From Paludibacteraceae bacterium (GTDB lineage Bacteria > Bacteroidota > Bacteroidia > Bacteroidales > Paludibacteraceae), in the NCBI GenBank assembly GCA_024401455.1, contig JAKSLA010000004.1, positions 20,960 to 84,959 of the forward strand: a stretch of 64,000 nucleotides of DNA. The letters are read 5' to 3'. Made by a program: the position numbers and the translations under genes. This document shows positions 35,694 through 43,998 of the stretch, one piece after another (the stretch's first letter is position 1; each line of letters starts with the position of its first letter). The notes beneath the pieces are model-generated. The model did no database searches. It was not told the origin of the DNA and worked only from the letters and a program-made list of their open reading frames with translations.

Positions 35694-35702
35694 GCAAAGA
35701 TA
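35694..35702 (-). promoter_or_regulatory. -7 promoter element for the capsule operon
   Basis: On the minus strand the sequence reads TATCTTTGC, a perfect TAnnTTTG box, 110 bp ahead of the ugd start. A TTTG lies upstream but with a 26-bp gap instead of 19-21, so the -33 element is imperfect; the promoter may need an activator. Confidence 0.65.
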
Positions 35703-35752
35703 GGGAAAACCTTTTGAATTTCGAATGACAAAACAAGGATATATATGTAGGG

Positions 35753-35811
35753 GGCTTCTATAAATTCCCCCGATTTTCTAATTTTACATCGCTAAGCGAT
35801 TTATAGAAGCC
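35753..35811. repeat. 13-bp perfect inverted repeat upstream of the capsule promoter
   Basis: GGCTTCTATAAAT (35,753-35,765) and ATTTATAGAAGCC (35,799-35,811) are exact inverted copies with a 33-bp spacer that itself has CGCTTAGCG. They are 50 bp upstream of the promoter box. Confidence 0.8.
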
Positions 35812-35814
35812 AAA

Positions 35815-35917
35815 TTAATTCTTAATTCTTAATTCAAAGAGAGACGCCCCAAGGGGACACATCTACGGGAGCGACCAAATTAATTCTTAATTCTTAACTC
35901 TTAATTCTTAATTCTAA
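35815..35917. repeat. TTAATTC tracts flanking palindromic repeat copy 2
   Basis: Two blocks of TTAATTC/TTAACTC heptamers (35,815-35,835 and 35,879-35,917) enclose GAGACGCCCCAAGGGGACAC (35,841-35,860). The arrangement recurs after argF', where the same palindrome is followed by the same heptamers. Confidence 0.75.
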
Positions 35918-35919
35918 TT

Positions 35920-35927
35920 AACTTTGC
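35920..35927 (+). promoter_or_regulatory. -7 promoter element for proB operon
   Basis: TAACTTTG fits TAnnTTTG and lies 24-30 bp before the proB start. The -33 position falls in the TTAATTC tract and has no clear TTTG. Confidence 0.55.
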
Positions 35928-35950
35928 GTTTTGAAACATAATAGAAAAGA

Positions 35951-37036
35951 TTGACGATGCAGAACAAAAGGATTGCGATTAAGATAGGCAGCAATGTGCT
36001 GACAAAGAAAAACGGCACGTTGGACTATACCCGCATGTCGGCTTTGGTGGACCAGATTGCGGAACTTCACAACAGAGGCGTGGAAATCATCCTCATCTCT
36101 TCGGGAGCCGTTGCCGCCGGCCGCTCTAAAGTGCAAGCAGACAAACTCGACGCTGTTTCAGCCCGACAACTTTTTTCGGCCATCGGACAGGCTGAATTGA
36201 TCAACCGTTACCACATGCTCTTCACGGACAACGGCATCACTTGCGGCCAGGTACTCACCACCAAGGAGAGCCTCGGAACCCGCGGCCACTACCTCAACCA
36301 ACGCAACTGCATGATGGTGATGATCGAACACGGCGTGATTCCTATCGTCAACGAAAACGACACCATCTCCGTCACAGAATTGATGTTTACCGACAACGAT
36401 GAACTCTCAGGCTTGGTTGCCACCATGATGGATGCCGAGAAACTCATCATCCTCAGCAATATCGACGGAATCTATAACGGCAACCCCAATGACCCCGAGG
36501 CTTCCGTCATCCGCGAGGTGCTCCCAGGCAAGCGCGACCTCTCCGCCTATATCCAGACGGGCAAATCAACTTACGGACGCGGCGGTATGCAGACAAAGAC
36601 CAATATCGCCAGCAAGGTGGCCGACGAAGGCTTGGAGGTCATCATCGCCAATGGCAAGAGAGATAACATTTTGATCGATTTGATCGACAATGAAGCCGAT
36701 ACCATCTGTACCCGCTTCATCGCTTCACCCGACCCCGTGTCAAGCGTCAAGAAATGGATTGCCCACAGCGAAGGCTTCGCCAAAGGGGAGATCCATTTGG
36801 ACGGCCCTGCTTCTGAGGCATTGGTGGACGAAGAGGCTGCCAACTCGGTTTTGATGGTAGGCGTGACCAACGTCATCGGCAACTTTGAGAAGGACGACAT
36901 CGTGAAAATCTTCGATGAAAAGGGCAATCAGATAGGTGTCGGCAAAACCCAATACAGCAGCGCCGAGGCCATCAGCATGATGGGCAAAAAGGGAGAAAAA
37001 CCAATCGTCCACTACGATTACTTATATTTGTTATAA
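35951..37036 (+). CDS. proB: Glutamate 5-kinase
   Basis: First enzyme of proline synthesis: phosphorylates glutamate. IKIGSNVLTKKNG, SSGAVAAGRSKV, NENDTISV and FTDNDELSGLVA are the amino-acid-kinase landmarks, and the C-terminal 90 residues form a PUA domain (GEIHLDGPASEAL, VGVTNVIGNFEKDD). At 361 aa it is the full kinase-plus-PUA form. Met3 at 35,957 is an equally possible start. It heads a plus-strand operon with proA and argF'. Confidence 0.97.
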   Translation: MTMQNKRIAIKIGSNVLTKKNGTLDYTRMSALVDQIAELHNRGVEIILISSGAVAAGRSKVQADKLDAVSARQLFSAIGQAELINRYHMLFTDNGITCGQVLTTKESLGTRGHYLNQRNCMMVMIEHGVIPIVNENDTISVTELMFTDNDELSGLVATMMDAEKLIILSNIDGIYNGNPNDPEASVIREVLPGKRDLSAYIQTGKSTYGRGGMQTKTNIASKVADEGLEVIIANGKRDNILIDLIDNEADTICTRFIASPDPVSSVKKWIAHSEGFAKGEIHLDGPASEALVDEEAANSVLMVGVTNVIGNFEKDDIVKIFDEKGNQIGVGKTQYSSAEAISMMGKKGEKPIVHYDYLYLL

Positions 37037-37069
37037 AACGGGAGAGAATCCCACTAAAAACAGGAAACA

Positions 37070-38317
37070 ATGGAGACTTTGGAAGTATTCAAAAAGGTAA
37101 AGGCAGCCACTCGCACCCTTAACCTCATCGAGAAAGAGACGATAGACAAAGTGTTGCTCGCCTTGGCCGACGAAACGGAGGCTCAATGCGATGCCATCCT
37201 CAAGGAGAACCAGAAAGATCTTGACAAGATGGACAAGGCCAATCCGATGTATGACCGTTTGATGTTGACGAAAGAACGCATCTCAGGCATTGCATCCGAC
37301 ATCCGCAACGTGGCGAAACTTCCGTCGCCGCTCGGCCGCACATTGGCTCAACGCACATTGGCCAACGGCTTGCAGATCTCCAAAATCACTGTTCCGTTCG
37401 GCGTCATCGGCATCGTCTATGAGGCTCGTCCGAATGTGACGTTCGACGTCTTCTCGCTCTGCTTCAAATCAGGCAACGCCTGCGTTTTGAAGGGCGGAAC
37501 GGATGCCCACTGCTCCAACACAGCCATCATCAAGGTGATCCATTCGGTGCTCGACAAGTTCGGCATCTGCAACGACATCGTCGCTCTGCTCCCTGCCGGA
37601 CGTGAGGCAACAGGCGACCTGCTCAACGCTGTTGACTATGTGGACCTCATCATCCCTCGCGGAAGTTCCAACCTCATCAACTTCGTACGCCAAAACGCCA
37701 AGGTGCCTGTCATTGAAACGGGTGCCGGCATTTGCCACACTTATTTCGATGAAACGGGCGATTTGAAGAAGGGAGCCGACATCATATTCAACGGAAAGAC
37801 ACGCCGCGTGAGCGTCTGCAACGCCCTCGACTGCGTCATCATCAACGAGAAGCGCCTACTCGACCTTCCAGCCCTCTGCGAACGGTTGGCCACTAAGAAT
37901 GTGACGATCTTTGCCGACGTGAAGGCTTACACCGTATTGGACGGAAAATATCCTGCCGCCCTCTTGAAGAAGGCCACGGAGGAGAGTTTCGGAACAGAGT
38001 TCCAGGACTACAAACTTGCCATCAAGACCGTTGCCTCCATCGAAGAAGCTTTGGCCCACATCGAAAAATATAGCTCAAAACATAGCGAAGCCATCGTCAG
38101 CGAAGACGAAGCAAGCATCGCCAAGTTCGACAAAATGGTGGACGCCGCTTGCGTCTATACCAACGCCCCTACTTCCTGGACGGACGGCGCACAATTCGGA
38201 CTCGGTGCCGAAATAGGCATCTCCACCCAAAAGATGCATGCCCGCGGCCCTATGGCTTTGGACGAGATAACCACCTACAAGTGGATCATCAAGGGTAACG
38301 GACAAATGCGCTCGTAA
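37070..38317 (+). CDS. proA: Glutamate-5-semialdehyde dehydrogenase (gamma-glutamyl phosphate reductase)
   Basis: Second enzyme of proline synthesis, a 415-aa aldehyde-dehydrogenase-fold protein using [47 protein letters not shown] and [13 protein letters not shown] (the catalytic Cys) are ProA landmarks. It is 33 bp after proB in the same direction. Confidence 0.97.
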   Translation: METLEVFKKVKAATRTLNLIEKETIDKVLLALADETEAQCDAILKENQKDLDKMDKANPMYDRLMLTKERISGIASDIRNVAKLPSPLGRTLAQRTLANGLQISKITVPFGVIGIVYEARPNVTFDVFSLCFKSGNACVLKGGTDAHCSNTAIIKVIHSVLDKFGICNDIVALLPAGREATGDLLNAVDYVDLIIPRGSSNLINFVRQNAKVPVIETGAGICHTYFDETGDLKKGADIIFNGKTRRVSVCNALDCVIINEKRLLDLPALCERLATKNVTIFADVKAYTVLDGKYPAALLKKATEESFGTEFQDYKLAIKTVASIEEALAHIEKYSSKHSEAIVSEDEASIAKFDKMVDAACVYTNAPTSWTDGAQFGLGAEIGISTQKMHARGPMALDEITTYKWIIKGNGQMRS

Positions 38318-38365
38318 GCCAAATCTTTCGATTAAAAGGTAATAAAATAAAAAGATATAAATATT

Positions 38366-39322
38366 ATGAGGACTTTAATGACTGCCCACGATTTGGGCGA
38401 TTTGAACAAGGCTGTTCAAGAGGCCTTGGAGGTGAAGAAGAACCGTTATGGTTACAAGCACCTCGGCGAAAACAAGACGCTCCTTTGCGTATTCTTCAAC
38501 AACAGCCTCCGTACTCGTCTCAGCACCCAAAAGGCAGGTATGAACTTGGGCATGAATACAATCGTGCTCGATGTAAACCAAGGTGCATGGAAATTGGAGA
38601 CTGAGCGTGGCGTCATCATGGACGGCGACAAGTCAGAGCACTTGTTGGAGGCCATTCCGGTTATGGCTTCGTTCTGCGACATCATCGGTGTTCGCTCGTT
38701 CGCCCGCTTCGAGAACAAGGCATTTGACTATGAGGAGACGATTTTGAACCAATTCATCAAATATTCCGGCAAACCAGTATTCAGCATGGAGTCTGCTACG
38801 GTTCACCCTTTGCAAGCATTTGCCGACCTCATCACAATCGAGGAGCACAAGAAGGTGGCTCGTCCGAAAGTGGTGTTGACTTGGGCACCTCACCCACGCG
38901 CTCTTCCGCAAGCCGTTCCTAACTCATTTGCCGACTTTATGAACGAGGCAAACGTAGATTTCGTCATCACCCATCCTAAGGGCTATGAATTGGACGAAAA
39001 GTTCGTGCGCGGCGCCAAGGTCGAGTACGACCAAGATAAGGCCTTAGAGGGCGCTGATTTCGTTTATGCGAAGAACTGGTCGGCTTACCAAGATCCTAAC
39101 TACGGACAAATCATCAGCAAGGATATGAATTGGACCATCAGCACCGAGAAGATGGCCTTGACCAACAATGGTAAGTTCATGCACTGCTTGCCTGTCCGTC
39201 GTAATATGATCGTAACGGACGACGTGATCGAGAGTGCTAACTCTTTGGTCATTCCAGAGGCTGCCAACCGCGAGATTTCTGCAGAGACAGTGATCAAGAG
39301 ATTGTTGGAAGACAACTTCTGA
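38366..39322 (+). CDS. argF': N-acylornithine carbamoyltransferase (ArgF' type)
   Basis: A 318-aa transcarbamylase of the Bacteroidetes branch that carbamoylates N-succinylornithine (or N-acetylornithine) instead of ornithine. FFNNSLRTRLSTQKAGMN corresponds to the carbamoyl-phosphate loop (usually STRTR), and MESATVHPLQAFADL and MHCLPVRRNMIV are the other conserved boxes. The argument for acyl-ornithine specificity is the altered SLRTR loop and gene order after proBA. It ends before a strong terminator. Confidence 0.93.
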   Translation: MRTLMTAHDLGDLNKAVQEALEVKKNRYGYKHLGENKTLLCVFFNNSLRTRLSTQKAGMNLGMNTIVLDVNQGAWKLETERGVIMDGDKSEHLLEAIPVMASFCDIIGVRSFARFENKAFDYEETILNQFIKYSGKPVFSMESATVHPLQAFADLITIEEHKKVARPKVVLTWAPHPRALPQAVPNSFADFMNEANVDFVITHPKGYELDEKFVRGAKVEYDQDKALEGADFVYAKNWSAYQDPNYGQIISKDMNWTISTEKMALTNNGKFMHCLPVRRNMIVTDDVIESANSLVIPEAANREISAETVIKRLLEDNF

Positions 39323-39345
39323 TTGAACCAATAAAATAATATTGT

Positions 39346-39391
39346 AATAGGAGGAAGCAGAACCGAGTTCTGACTTCCTCCTATTTTTTAA
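39346..39391 (+). terminator. Rho-independent terminator after argF'
   Basis: AATAGGAGGAAGcaga and tctgaCTTCCTCCTATT form a long stem followed by TTTTT. It closes the proB-proA-argF' operon. Confidence 0.9.
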
Positions 39392-39394
39392 GAG

Positions 39395-39451
39395 GAGACG
39401 CCCCATGGGGATGTCTTTACAGGGGAAGGAACAATTCTTAACTCTTAATTC
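39395..39451. repeat. Palindromic repeat copy 3 with TTAATTC tract
   Basis: GAGACGCCCCATGGGGATGT (39,395-39,414) followed by CAATTCTTAACTCTTAATTC. Same composite as at 35,841-35,917. Confidence 0.75.
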
Positions 39452-39458
39452 TTAATAA

Positions 39459-39490
39459 AAAAAGGCGGCCCTCAGAAAAGCCGCCTTACA
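39459..39490 (-). terminator. Rho-independent terminator after the GlsB gene
   Basis: On the minus strand AAGGCGGC and GCCGCCTT pair across a 10-nt loop and are followed by a run of T. It lies 60 bp beyond the stop of the small membrane-protein gene. Confidence 0.85.
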
Positions 39491-39548
39491 GAAACTAAAT
39501 TAGTTTATAAGTTCGTTTTATGCCTATATCTTTGTATAAACTAAACTT

Positions 39549-39791
39549 TTACTTCTTTATCAATGAGATAACCCAAAGAAGGATAATAGCACCAATAGTA
39601 GCAGAGACAATGCTCCAAACGATGCCTTCCATTCCGAGTCCTAACAACCCGAATACAAAGTTACCTATGAAACCACCAATGATACCAATGATCAAATTCA
39701 TCAAAAGGCCATTGCTTGATCCTGAAAACAACTTGCTGCCAGCGTAACCAGCAACACATCCAATAAGAATTGATATGATTATTCCTACCAT
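39549..39791 (-). CDS. GlsB/YeaQ/YmgE-family membrane protein
   Basis: An 80-aa inner-membrane protein with three hydrophobic, glycine-rich helices (IISILIGCVAGYAGSKL, LIIGIIGGFIGNFVFGLLG, ATIGAIILLWVISLI). This is the transglycosylase-associated (Transgly_assoc) family, linked to stress responses; the exact function is unknown. The gene has its own promoter element and terminator and is therefore monocistronic. Confidence 0.92.
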   Translation of the reverse strand: MVGIIISILIGCVAGYAGSKLFSGSSNGLLMNLIIGIIGGFIGNFVFGLLGLGMEGIVWSIVSATIGAIILLWVISLIKK

Positions 39792-39864
39792 AATTTTAAT
39801 ATAAAAATCTATTACTACTATATCCTATCTCTTGTCGAGCCGTATTTCATTTGGCTCAACACTA

Positions 39865-39872
39865 CAAATATA
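39865..39872 (-). promoter_or_regulatory. -7 promoter element for the GlsB gene
   Basis: Minus strand TATATTTG fits TAnnTTTG, 74 bp before the start. No clear -33 TTTG. Confidence 0.5.
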
Positions 39873-40046
39873 GGGAATAAATCTAAAATTGCGCCACGAA
39901 GTCCGTTAAAAATTCAACCTTACGCACAAATTGATTTAGAACAAGGGAAAAGATTTTTTAATAAGCCAGAAGGGGCTGTGCATCACCCATGCACTGAAAA
40001 CAACATAGTGTAGCCCTTCCCCAACCAGGCAAAAAGAGAAAAGAAC

Positions 40047-40081
40047 CCACGACGGAATTGCTTTGCAACGCCATCGTGGGC
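40047..40081 (-). terminator. Terminator hairpin after the DUF4384 gene
   Basis: CCCACGATGGCG and CGCCATCGTGGG-like arms (CCCACGAcGG and CCaTCGTGGG) form a strong stem just past the stop, with a T-rich stretch (TTCTTTTCTCTTTTT) following on the minus strand. Confidence 0.75.
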
Positions 40082-40089
40082 ATAATATC

Positions 40090-40965
40090 TTATTTCTTGA
40101 TAGACAAGTTTTTTACATACAATCCGACAGGATAGTTTGAAGATTGCTTTACTCGATTCTCCTTCAAGTATCTATTGACGATACGAAGGTCGTAAGGCTC
40201 TTCGGTTGCAATCAAGACCATACGCTCTTCACCGGCAGGCTCCGTAAACTCAATCGGGAAATCCACCAAATCAATCGTGCTCTCAGCAGGGATAAGCAAA
40301 TGGGCCATTGTCTGGGCATCGTCCATCGGCAGGCAAACGTACGTTTCACCTTCCGAATCAAGGTCGAGCACATTGACGTACATCGGCTTGTCTCCACTGT
40401 TCTTCACCCTGAAGATGGCTTGACCACCGATCTTTGCCTCACCTTGAATACTGTTGTCGCCCTCACGCTCCACCAACTCAAAAGAGATGGCATAATCGGT
40501 TCTCTGATTGGTTGCGCCTTTTAGGCTTGTGCCATTCATCTTTGCAAAGAGTGATTTGGCAATGTCGTTCTCCACGATGTCCCCACGGTAGGTACAACCA
40601 GCCGCCTCGTGACTGATTCGGTCAGAACCACCATTAAACATCGATTTCATCGCATGATTAAAAAACTGAGCGGTCACATTTTGTTGCTTGCCCTTCAACT
40701 CGTCAAGCAACGTTGCCAACTTCTTGGCACCACTCTGTGGAATGGCGTACATCTTTTCCGCCTTCTTATCCAAGAGCGTCAACGAAGAGTTTTGAGCAAT
40801 TCGGACCACATCGTTCGCCGAAAGGACATCACGCTTTTTCAACTTGGTCCATTCAGAACCTTTCTGAACCTCGGCCACACCCGTCGAAGAATAGACATAT
40901 ATGTCCTGCGCATGAAGCAAGACTGAGAAAAGGGAGGCCAGAAGTGCTATTGCAATCTTTTTCAT
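40090..40965 (-). CDS. Secreted DUF4384-domain protein
   Basis: A 291-aa exported protein. The signal peptide is IAIALLASLFSVLLHAQ with cleavage after HAQ. The C-terminal 150 residues have the DUF4384 pattern (GQAIFRVKNSGDKPMYVNVL, CLPMDDAQTMAHLLIPAEST and MVLIATEEPYDLRI). In other proteins DUF4384 follows caspase-like domains; here it stands alone with an N-terminal part of unknown fold. Role unknown; periplasmic. It has its own promoter element. Confidence 0.82.
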   Translation of the reverse strand: MKKIAIALLASLFSVLLHAQDIYVYSSTGVAEVQKGSEWTKLKKRDVLSANDVVRIAQNSSLTLLDKKAEKMYAIPQSGAKKLATLLDELKGKQQNVTAQFFNHAMKSMFNGGSDRISHEAAGCTYRGDIVENDIAKSLFAKMNGTSLKGATNQRTDYAISFELVEREGDNSIQGEAKIGGQAIFRVKNSGDKPMYVNVLDLDSEGETYVCLPMDDAQTMAHLLIPAESTIDLVDFPIEFTEPAGEERMVLIATEEPYDLRIVNRYLKENRVKQSSNYPVGLYVKNLSIKK

Positions 40966-41029
40966 CTTTACTACTATTTTATGGGACTATGCCCGTTATA
41001 CTTCATTTTATGGTCAAAACCTATATTAT

Positions 41030-41037
41030 CAAAGTTA
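41030..41037 (-). promoter_or_regulatory. -7 promoter element for the DUF4384 gene
   Basis: Minus strand TAACTTTG fits TAnnTTTG, 65 bp before the start codon. Confidence 0.5.
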
Positions 41038-41160
41038 CAATAATCTTACCAAAAAGAAAAGGAGTACAAACTTTTTTAGGATTTTTTGAATCATCATACA
41101 ATTACAGGTCACTAAAAAAGCGAACAGGCAGAGAGACTTCTCCGCCCACCCACTAAAAAT

Positions 41161-41595
41161 TCATTCCATTCCGCCCATCATCTCCTTTGCATACTCGTAG
41201 TCCGCATTGGTGAAGGTGTAGGTTACGATATGATAATATTTAGACTTATCAAACACATCACCATTTTCAAGGTCAAATATTTTAAAAACTCTATTTCCCC
41301 TCGAACCAACCGCAATAAATGTATCTGAGAAAACTATTTTCACAGAATCCACGAAGAAAAAGTAAGGAACTGCTTCGACAACACCTCTATCACACGTTTC
41401 AAACGAATACTTCGAACCGTGCCTAATCTCATAAGACTTTTCGCATCCTCTGTCATATTCTGTTACAAACATATCATAATCAGACTCATTCTTTATCTCA
41501 ACACAAGTCACACTCTCTCTTAACCCTTCTTCCCCATTATCACAACATGCCAACGTCATTGCCAACATAAATAGAATCAATAATTTTCTTACCAT
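41161..41595 (-). CDS. Lipoprotein of unknown function, 144 aa
   Basis: A 144-aa predicted lipoprotein: MVRKLLILFMLAMTLACCDN is a signal peptide with a lipobox ending LTLAC. The mature part is beta-rich with many acidic residues (EIKNESDYDMFVTEYDRGCE). No family recognised. Its start overlaps the stop of a small lipoprotein gene by 7 bp (ATATGGTAA), so both are made together. Confidence 0.7.
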   Translation of the reverse strand: MVRKLLILFMLAMTLACCDNGEEGLRESVTCVEIKNESDYDMFVTEYDRGCEKSYEIRHGSKYSFETCDRGVVEAVPYFFFVDSVKIVFSDTFIAVGSRGNRVFKIFDLENGDVFDKSKYYHIVTYTFTNADYEYAKEMMGGME

Positions 41596-41723
41596 ATCTC
41601 TTCGTACTTTTTAAACAACAAATCAATTTTAGCATTAGTCACTCCTGATGGTTTACTTCCTGATTTCAAACATGATTGTAGCAATCCTATCAACATGCAA
41701 CCAAATAGAAAATTTAATCTCAT
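41589..41723 (-). CDS. Mini-lipoprotein, 44 aa
   Basis: A 44-aa frame from ATG at 41,721-41,723. MRLNFLFGCMLIGLLQSC is a signal peptide with a plausible lipobox (LLQSC), leaving a mature peptide of about 27 residues with a basic-acidic tail (LLFKKYEEIW). The stop overlaps the next gene's start. A TATATTTG promoter element is 40 bp upstream. Short length makes it uncertain, but the signal, coupling and promoter agree. Confidence 0.6.
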   Translation of the reverse strand: MRLNFLFGCMLIGLLQSCLKSGSKPSGVTNAKIDLLFKKYEEIW

Positions 41724-41761
41724 AAAATAAAACAATTGTCAATTGTATTTTAAAATATCTG

Positions 41762-41769
41762 CAAATATA
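41762..41769 (-). promoter_or_regulatory. -7 promoter element for the lipoprotein pair
   Basis: Minus strand TATATTTG, matching TAnnTTTG, 39 bp before the mini-lipoprotein start. Confidence 0.5.
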
Positions 41770-41929
41770 CACATAAAAAGTTTTAAACGCTACTTTTTTA
41801 TGGTTATTTATATTCCATCCAACTGTTCTATCATTTTCTTACCAAATAATCAACAGGGAGCGGTTAACCATCATCAAAGAAGCGCCTAACCAAAATAAAA
41901 GGATTGGATTTTTTCGATAAAATGGGCAT

Positions 41930-42691
41930 TTATCGCTTTTCGGGAAGATAACGCCAAAAACGGACAGGCAACTGCCGCTTATGCGCCCTCGGGTTAAGAC
42001 GCTCCTTGATGGCTATGGCATTGAAATAGCCTTTCCACAATTGTTGGAAGAGTTGCTCGTCCATATCAGCAACCTTCTCAGAAAGAATGCCACGGTCATC
42101 CCATTGTTTGTCATCCAGATGAATCTCGGTTGCTTTCTGCATATCATAATAATAGCCATAATCACGCTTGGCATCATAAATTATCCACTTTTGGTCATGG
42201 AATCTATCGATGAAATGGGACAATGTTATAGGTAAAACATTAAACGCCGGCTCCAAGCAAGAGAAATACATACCATCCGCCGTTTTCTGGAAGCGAACAA
42301 ACTGCAACACACGTTCTCGCTCCTTTTGCACCTGACGCCATATCTTGGCCAACTCCATCACATCCGGATCACCAAAATTCAACTCAATGGATTGAGGCGC
42401 ATCAATCGCTTTCCGAATATAACGGAAAATCAACATGTCAACTTCAGGCAACTCGGAAAGCCAGCAATCGGGCAACGTATAGAGAGCCGACTTGGAAATC
42501 CTACGTTCCAAACCCTTCCAAACTCGAGAATAACGCTCCTCATCCGTCTGAATTTCCACGATTTCATCGCAGAAAAGCGGAACCATATCGTTCTCGCCCA
42601 ACAACTGATCGGGAAACATTTTGGAGGCATAGGCTTCAAACACAGCCGTCAGAAGTCCTTCAAACGTCTTATCATATCTATACACTATCAT
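41930..42691 (-). CDS. TIGR03915/DUF4130-family putative DNA repair protein
   Basis: A 253-aa protein that begins IVYRYDKTFEGLLTAVFEAY and continues with the SHFIDRFHDQKWIIYDAKRD segment, hallmarks of the TIGR03915 family (SAM/SPL-linked putative DNA metabolism proteins, some fused to uracil-DNA-glycosylase domains). It is encoded 6 bp after the TIGR03916 radical SAM gene, the usual pairing. The pair is predicted to repair or modify DNA; chemistry unproven. Confidence 0.88.
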   Translation of the reverse strand: MIVYRYDKTFEGLLTAVFEAYASKMFPDQLLGENDMVPLFCDEIVEIQTDEERYSRVWKGLERRISKSALYTLPDCWLSELPEVDMLIFRYIRKAIDAPQSIELNFGDPDVMELAKIWRQVQKERERVLQFVRFQKTADGMYFSCLEPAFNVLPITLSHFIDRFHDQKWIIYDAKRDYGYYYDMQKATEIHLDDKQWDDRGILSEKVADMDEQLFQQLWKGYFNAIAIKERLNPRAHKRQLPVRFWRYLPEKR

Positions 42692-42697
42692 AACGAA

Positions 42698-43957
42698 TCA
42701 ATCATCGGAAAACTGAAGAGAATATTGCGTATTCATCGAATTTTTCGCCCCCTTTGTCAATATACGCTTCACACGCTCGGGTGTCAACTCATTGACCGTA
42801 CGGATAGGCAACTCACGACAAGTAAGGAAGTATTGCGCCTTCTTCATCACCACCCCCATCTTCTTCAACTGCCAAGAGGAGATGTGACCGAAACGGCGTG
42901 AAGTCACAATCAAATTGGCCGACTTGACGCCAATGCCCGGAACACGAAGCAGCATCTCATAATCTGCCGTATCAACATCCAACGGGAACTTCTCAGGATG
43001 ACGCAACGCCCACGACAACTTGGGGTCTATCTCCAAATCAAGGTCAGGATAGGCATCATCCACGATTTCATCGACAGAAAATTGATAGAAACGCAATAAC
43101 CAGTCGGCTTGATAAAGACGATTCTCCCGGACCAACGGAGGCTGCACCACCGCAGGCAAACGACTGTCATTAGTGTTTACCGGAACATAACCCGAATAAT
43201 AGACCCTTTTCATCGAAGGATCTTTATATAGGTTGGCACTCAAAGTAAGAATATCCCTATCCCGTTCAGGGGTGGCTCCAACAATCATCTGCGTGCTTTG
43301 ACCAGCAGGAACATAACGAGGGGCATGACGATAACGCTTTCGCTCTTCCAAACTCTGAAGAGAACCCTGCTGAATATACTGCATCGGCAGAAAGACGCTC
43401 TTGAAATCTTTCTCAGGCGCCAACACCTGTAGGCTCCGTTCATTCGGAATCTCAATGTTGACACTCATTCTATCGGCATAGAGCCCCGCTTCATCGACTA
43501 ATTCTCGACTGGCACCAGGTATGCTCTTCAAATGAATATAGCCATTATAGCGATGCACCAAACGGAGGTCTTTCACCACACGAACAAGCCTTTCCATCGT
43601 ATAATCAGGGTTTCGGACCACACCCGAACTGAGGAACAAACCCTCGATGTAATTCCTGCGATAGAACTCCATAGTCAGTTCCACCAACTCCGTCACCGAA
43701 AGCGTAGCGCGCTTTATATCATTGCTCCGTCGGTTGATGCAGTAGGCACAATCATACATGCAATAGTTCGTCAGCATGATCTTGAGAAGTGAGATGCAAC
43801 GCCCATCCTCGGCATAACTATGACAGATGCCCCACCCCGACGTGCTGCCCAACATGCCTGCCTTGTGTCCACGGGTGGTTCCACTCGAAGAACAAGAAAC
43901 ATCATATTTGGCCGACTCAGCCAGGGTTTTCAACTTATCAAGGACACTATCATTCAT
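42698..43957 (-). CDS. TIGR03916-family radical SAM protein (putative DNA modification/repair)
   Basis: A 419-aa radical SAM enzyme. The 4Fe-4S site CMYDCAYC follows the family pattern CxxxCxxC, SYAEDGRCISLLK precedes it and the C-terminal helix-hairpin-helix region (LLRVPGIGVKSANLIVTSRR) is a DNA-binding motif. That combination identifies the TIGR03916 group, the partner of TIGR03915. It cleaves S-adenosylmethionine to start a radical reaction, probably on DNA. It is transcribed first of the two. Confidence 0.93.
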   Translation of the reverse strand: MNDSVLDKLKTLAESAKYDVSCSSSGTTRGHKAGMLGSTSGWGICHSYAEDGRCISLLKIMLTNYCMYDCAYCINRRSNDIKRATLSVTELVELTMEFYRRNYIEGLFLSSGVVRNPDYTMERLVRVVKDLRLVHRYNGYIHLKSIPGASRELVDEAGLYADRMSVNIEIPNERSLQVLAPEKDFKSVFLPMQYIQQGSLQSLEERKRYRHAPRYVPAGQSTQMIVGATPERDRDILTLSANLYKDPSMKRVYYSGYVPVNTNDSRLPAVVQPPLVRENRLYQADWLLRFYQFSVDEIVDDAYPDLDLEIDPKLSWALRHPEKFPLDVDTADYEMLLRVPGIGVKSANLIVTSRRFGHISSWQLKKMGVVMKKAQYFLTCRELPIRTVNELTPERVKRILTKGAKNSMNTQYSLQFSDD

Positions 43958-43998
43958 GATTTTTCAATTCGCAAATACAGACATGGCACGCCACGCCT

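Noticed and set aside
1-35700. UpxY/UpxZ (NusG-like) capsule regulators and Wza/Wzc export genes
   Set aside because: Looked for because they usually accompany Bacteroidales capsule loci; no such gene is encoded in the window, so they must be elsewhere or replaced.
35753-35811. Classical invertible capsule promoter
   Set aside because: The arms are short and the 33-bp spacer contains no promoter box in either direction; kept only as a regulatory repeat.
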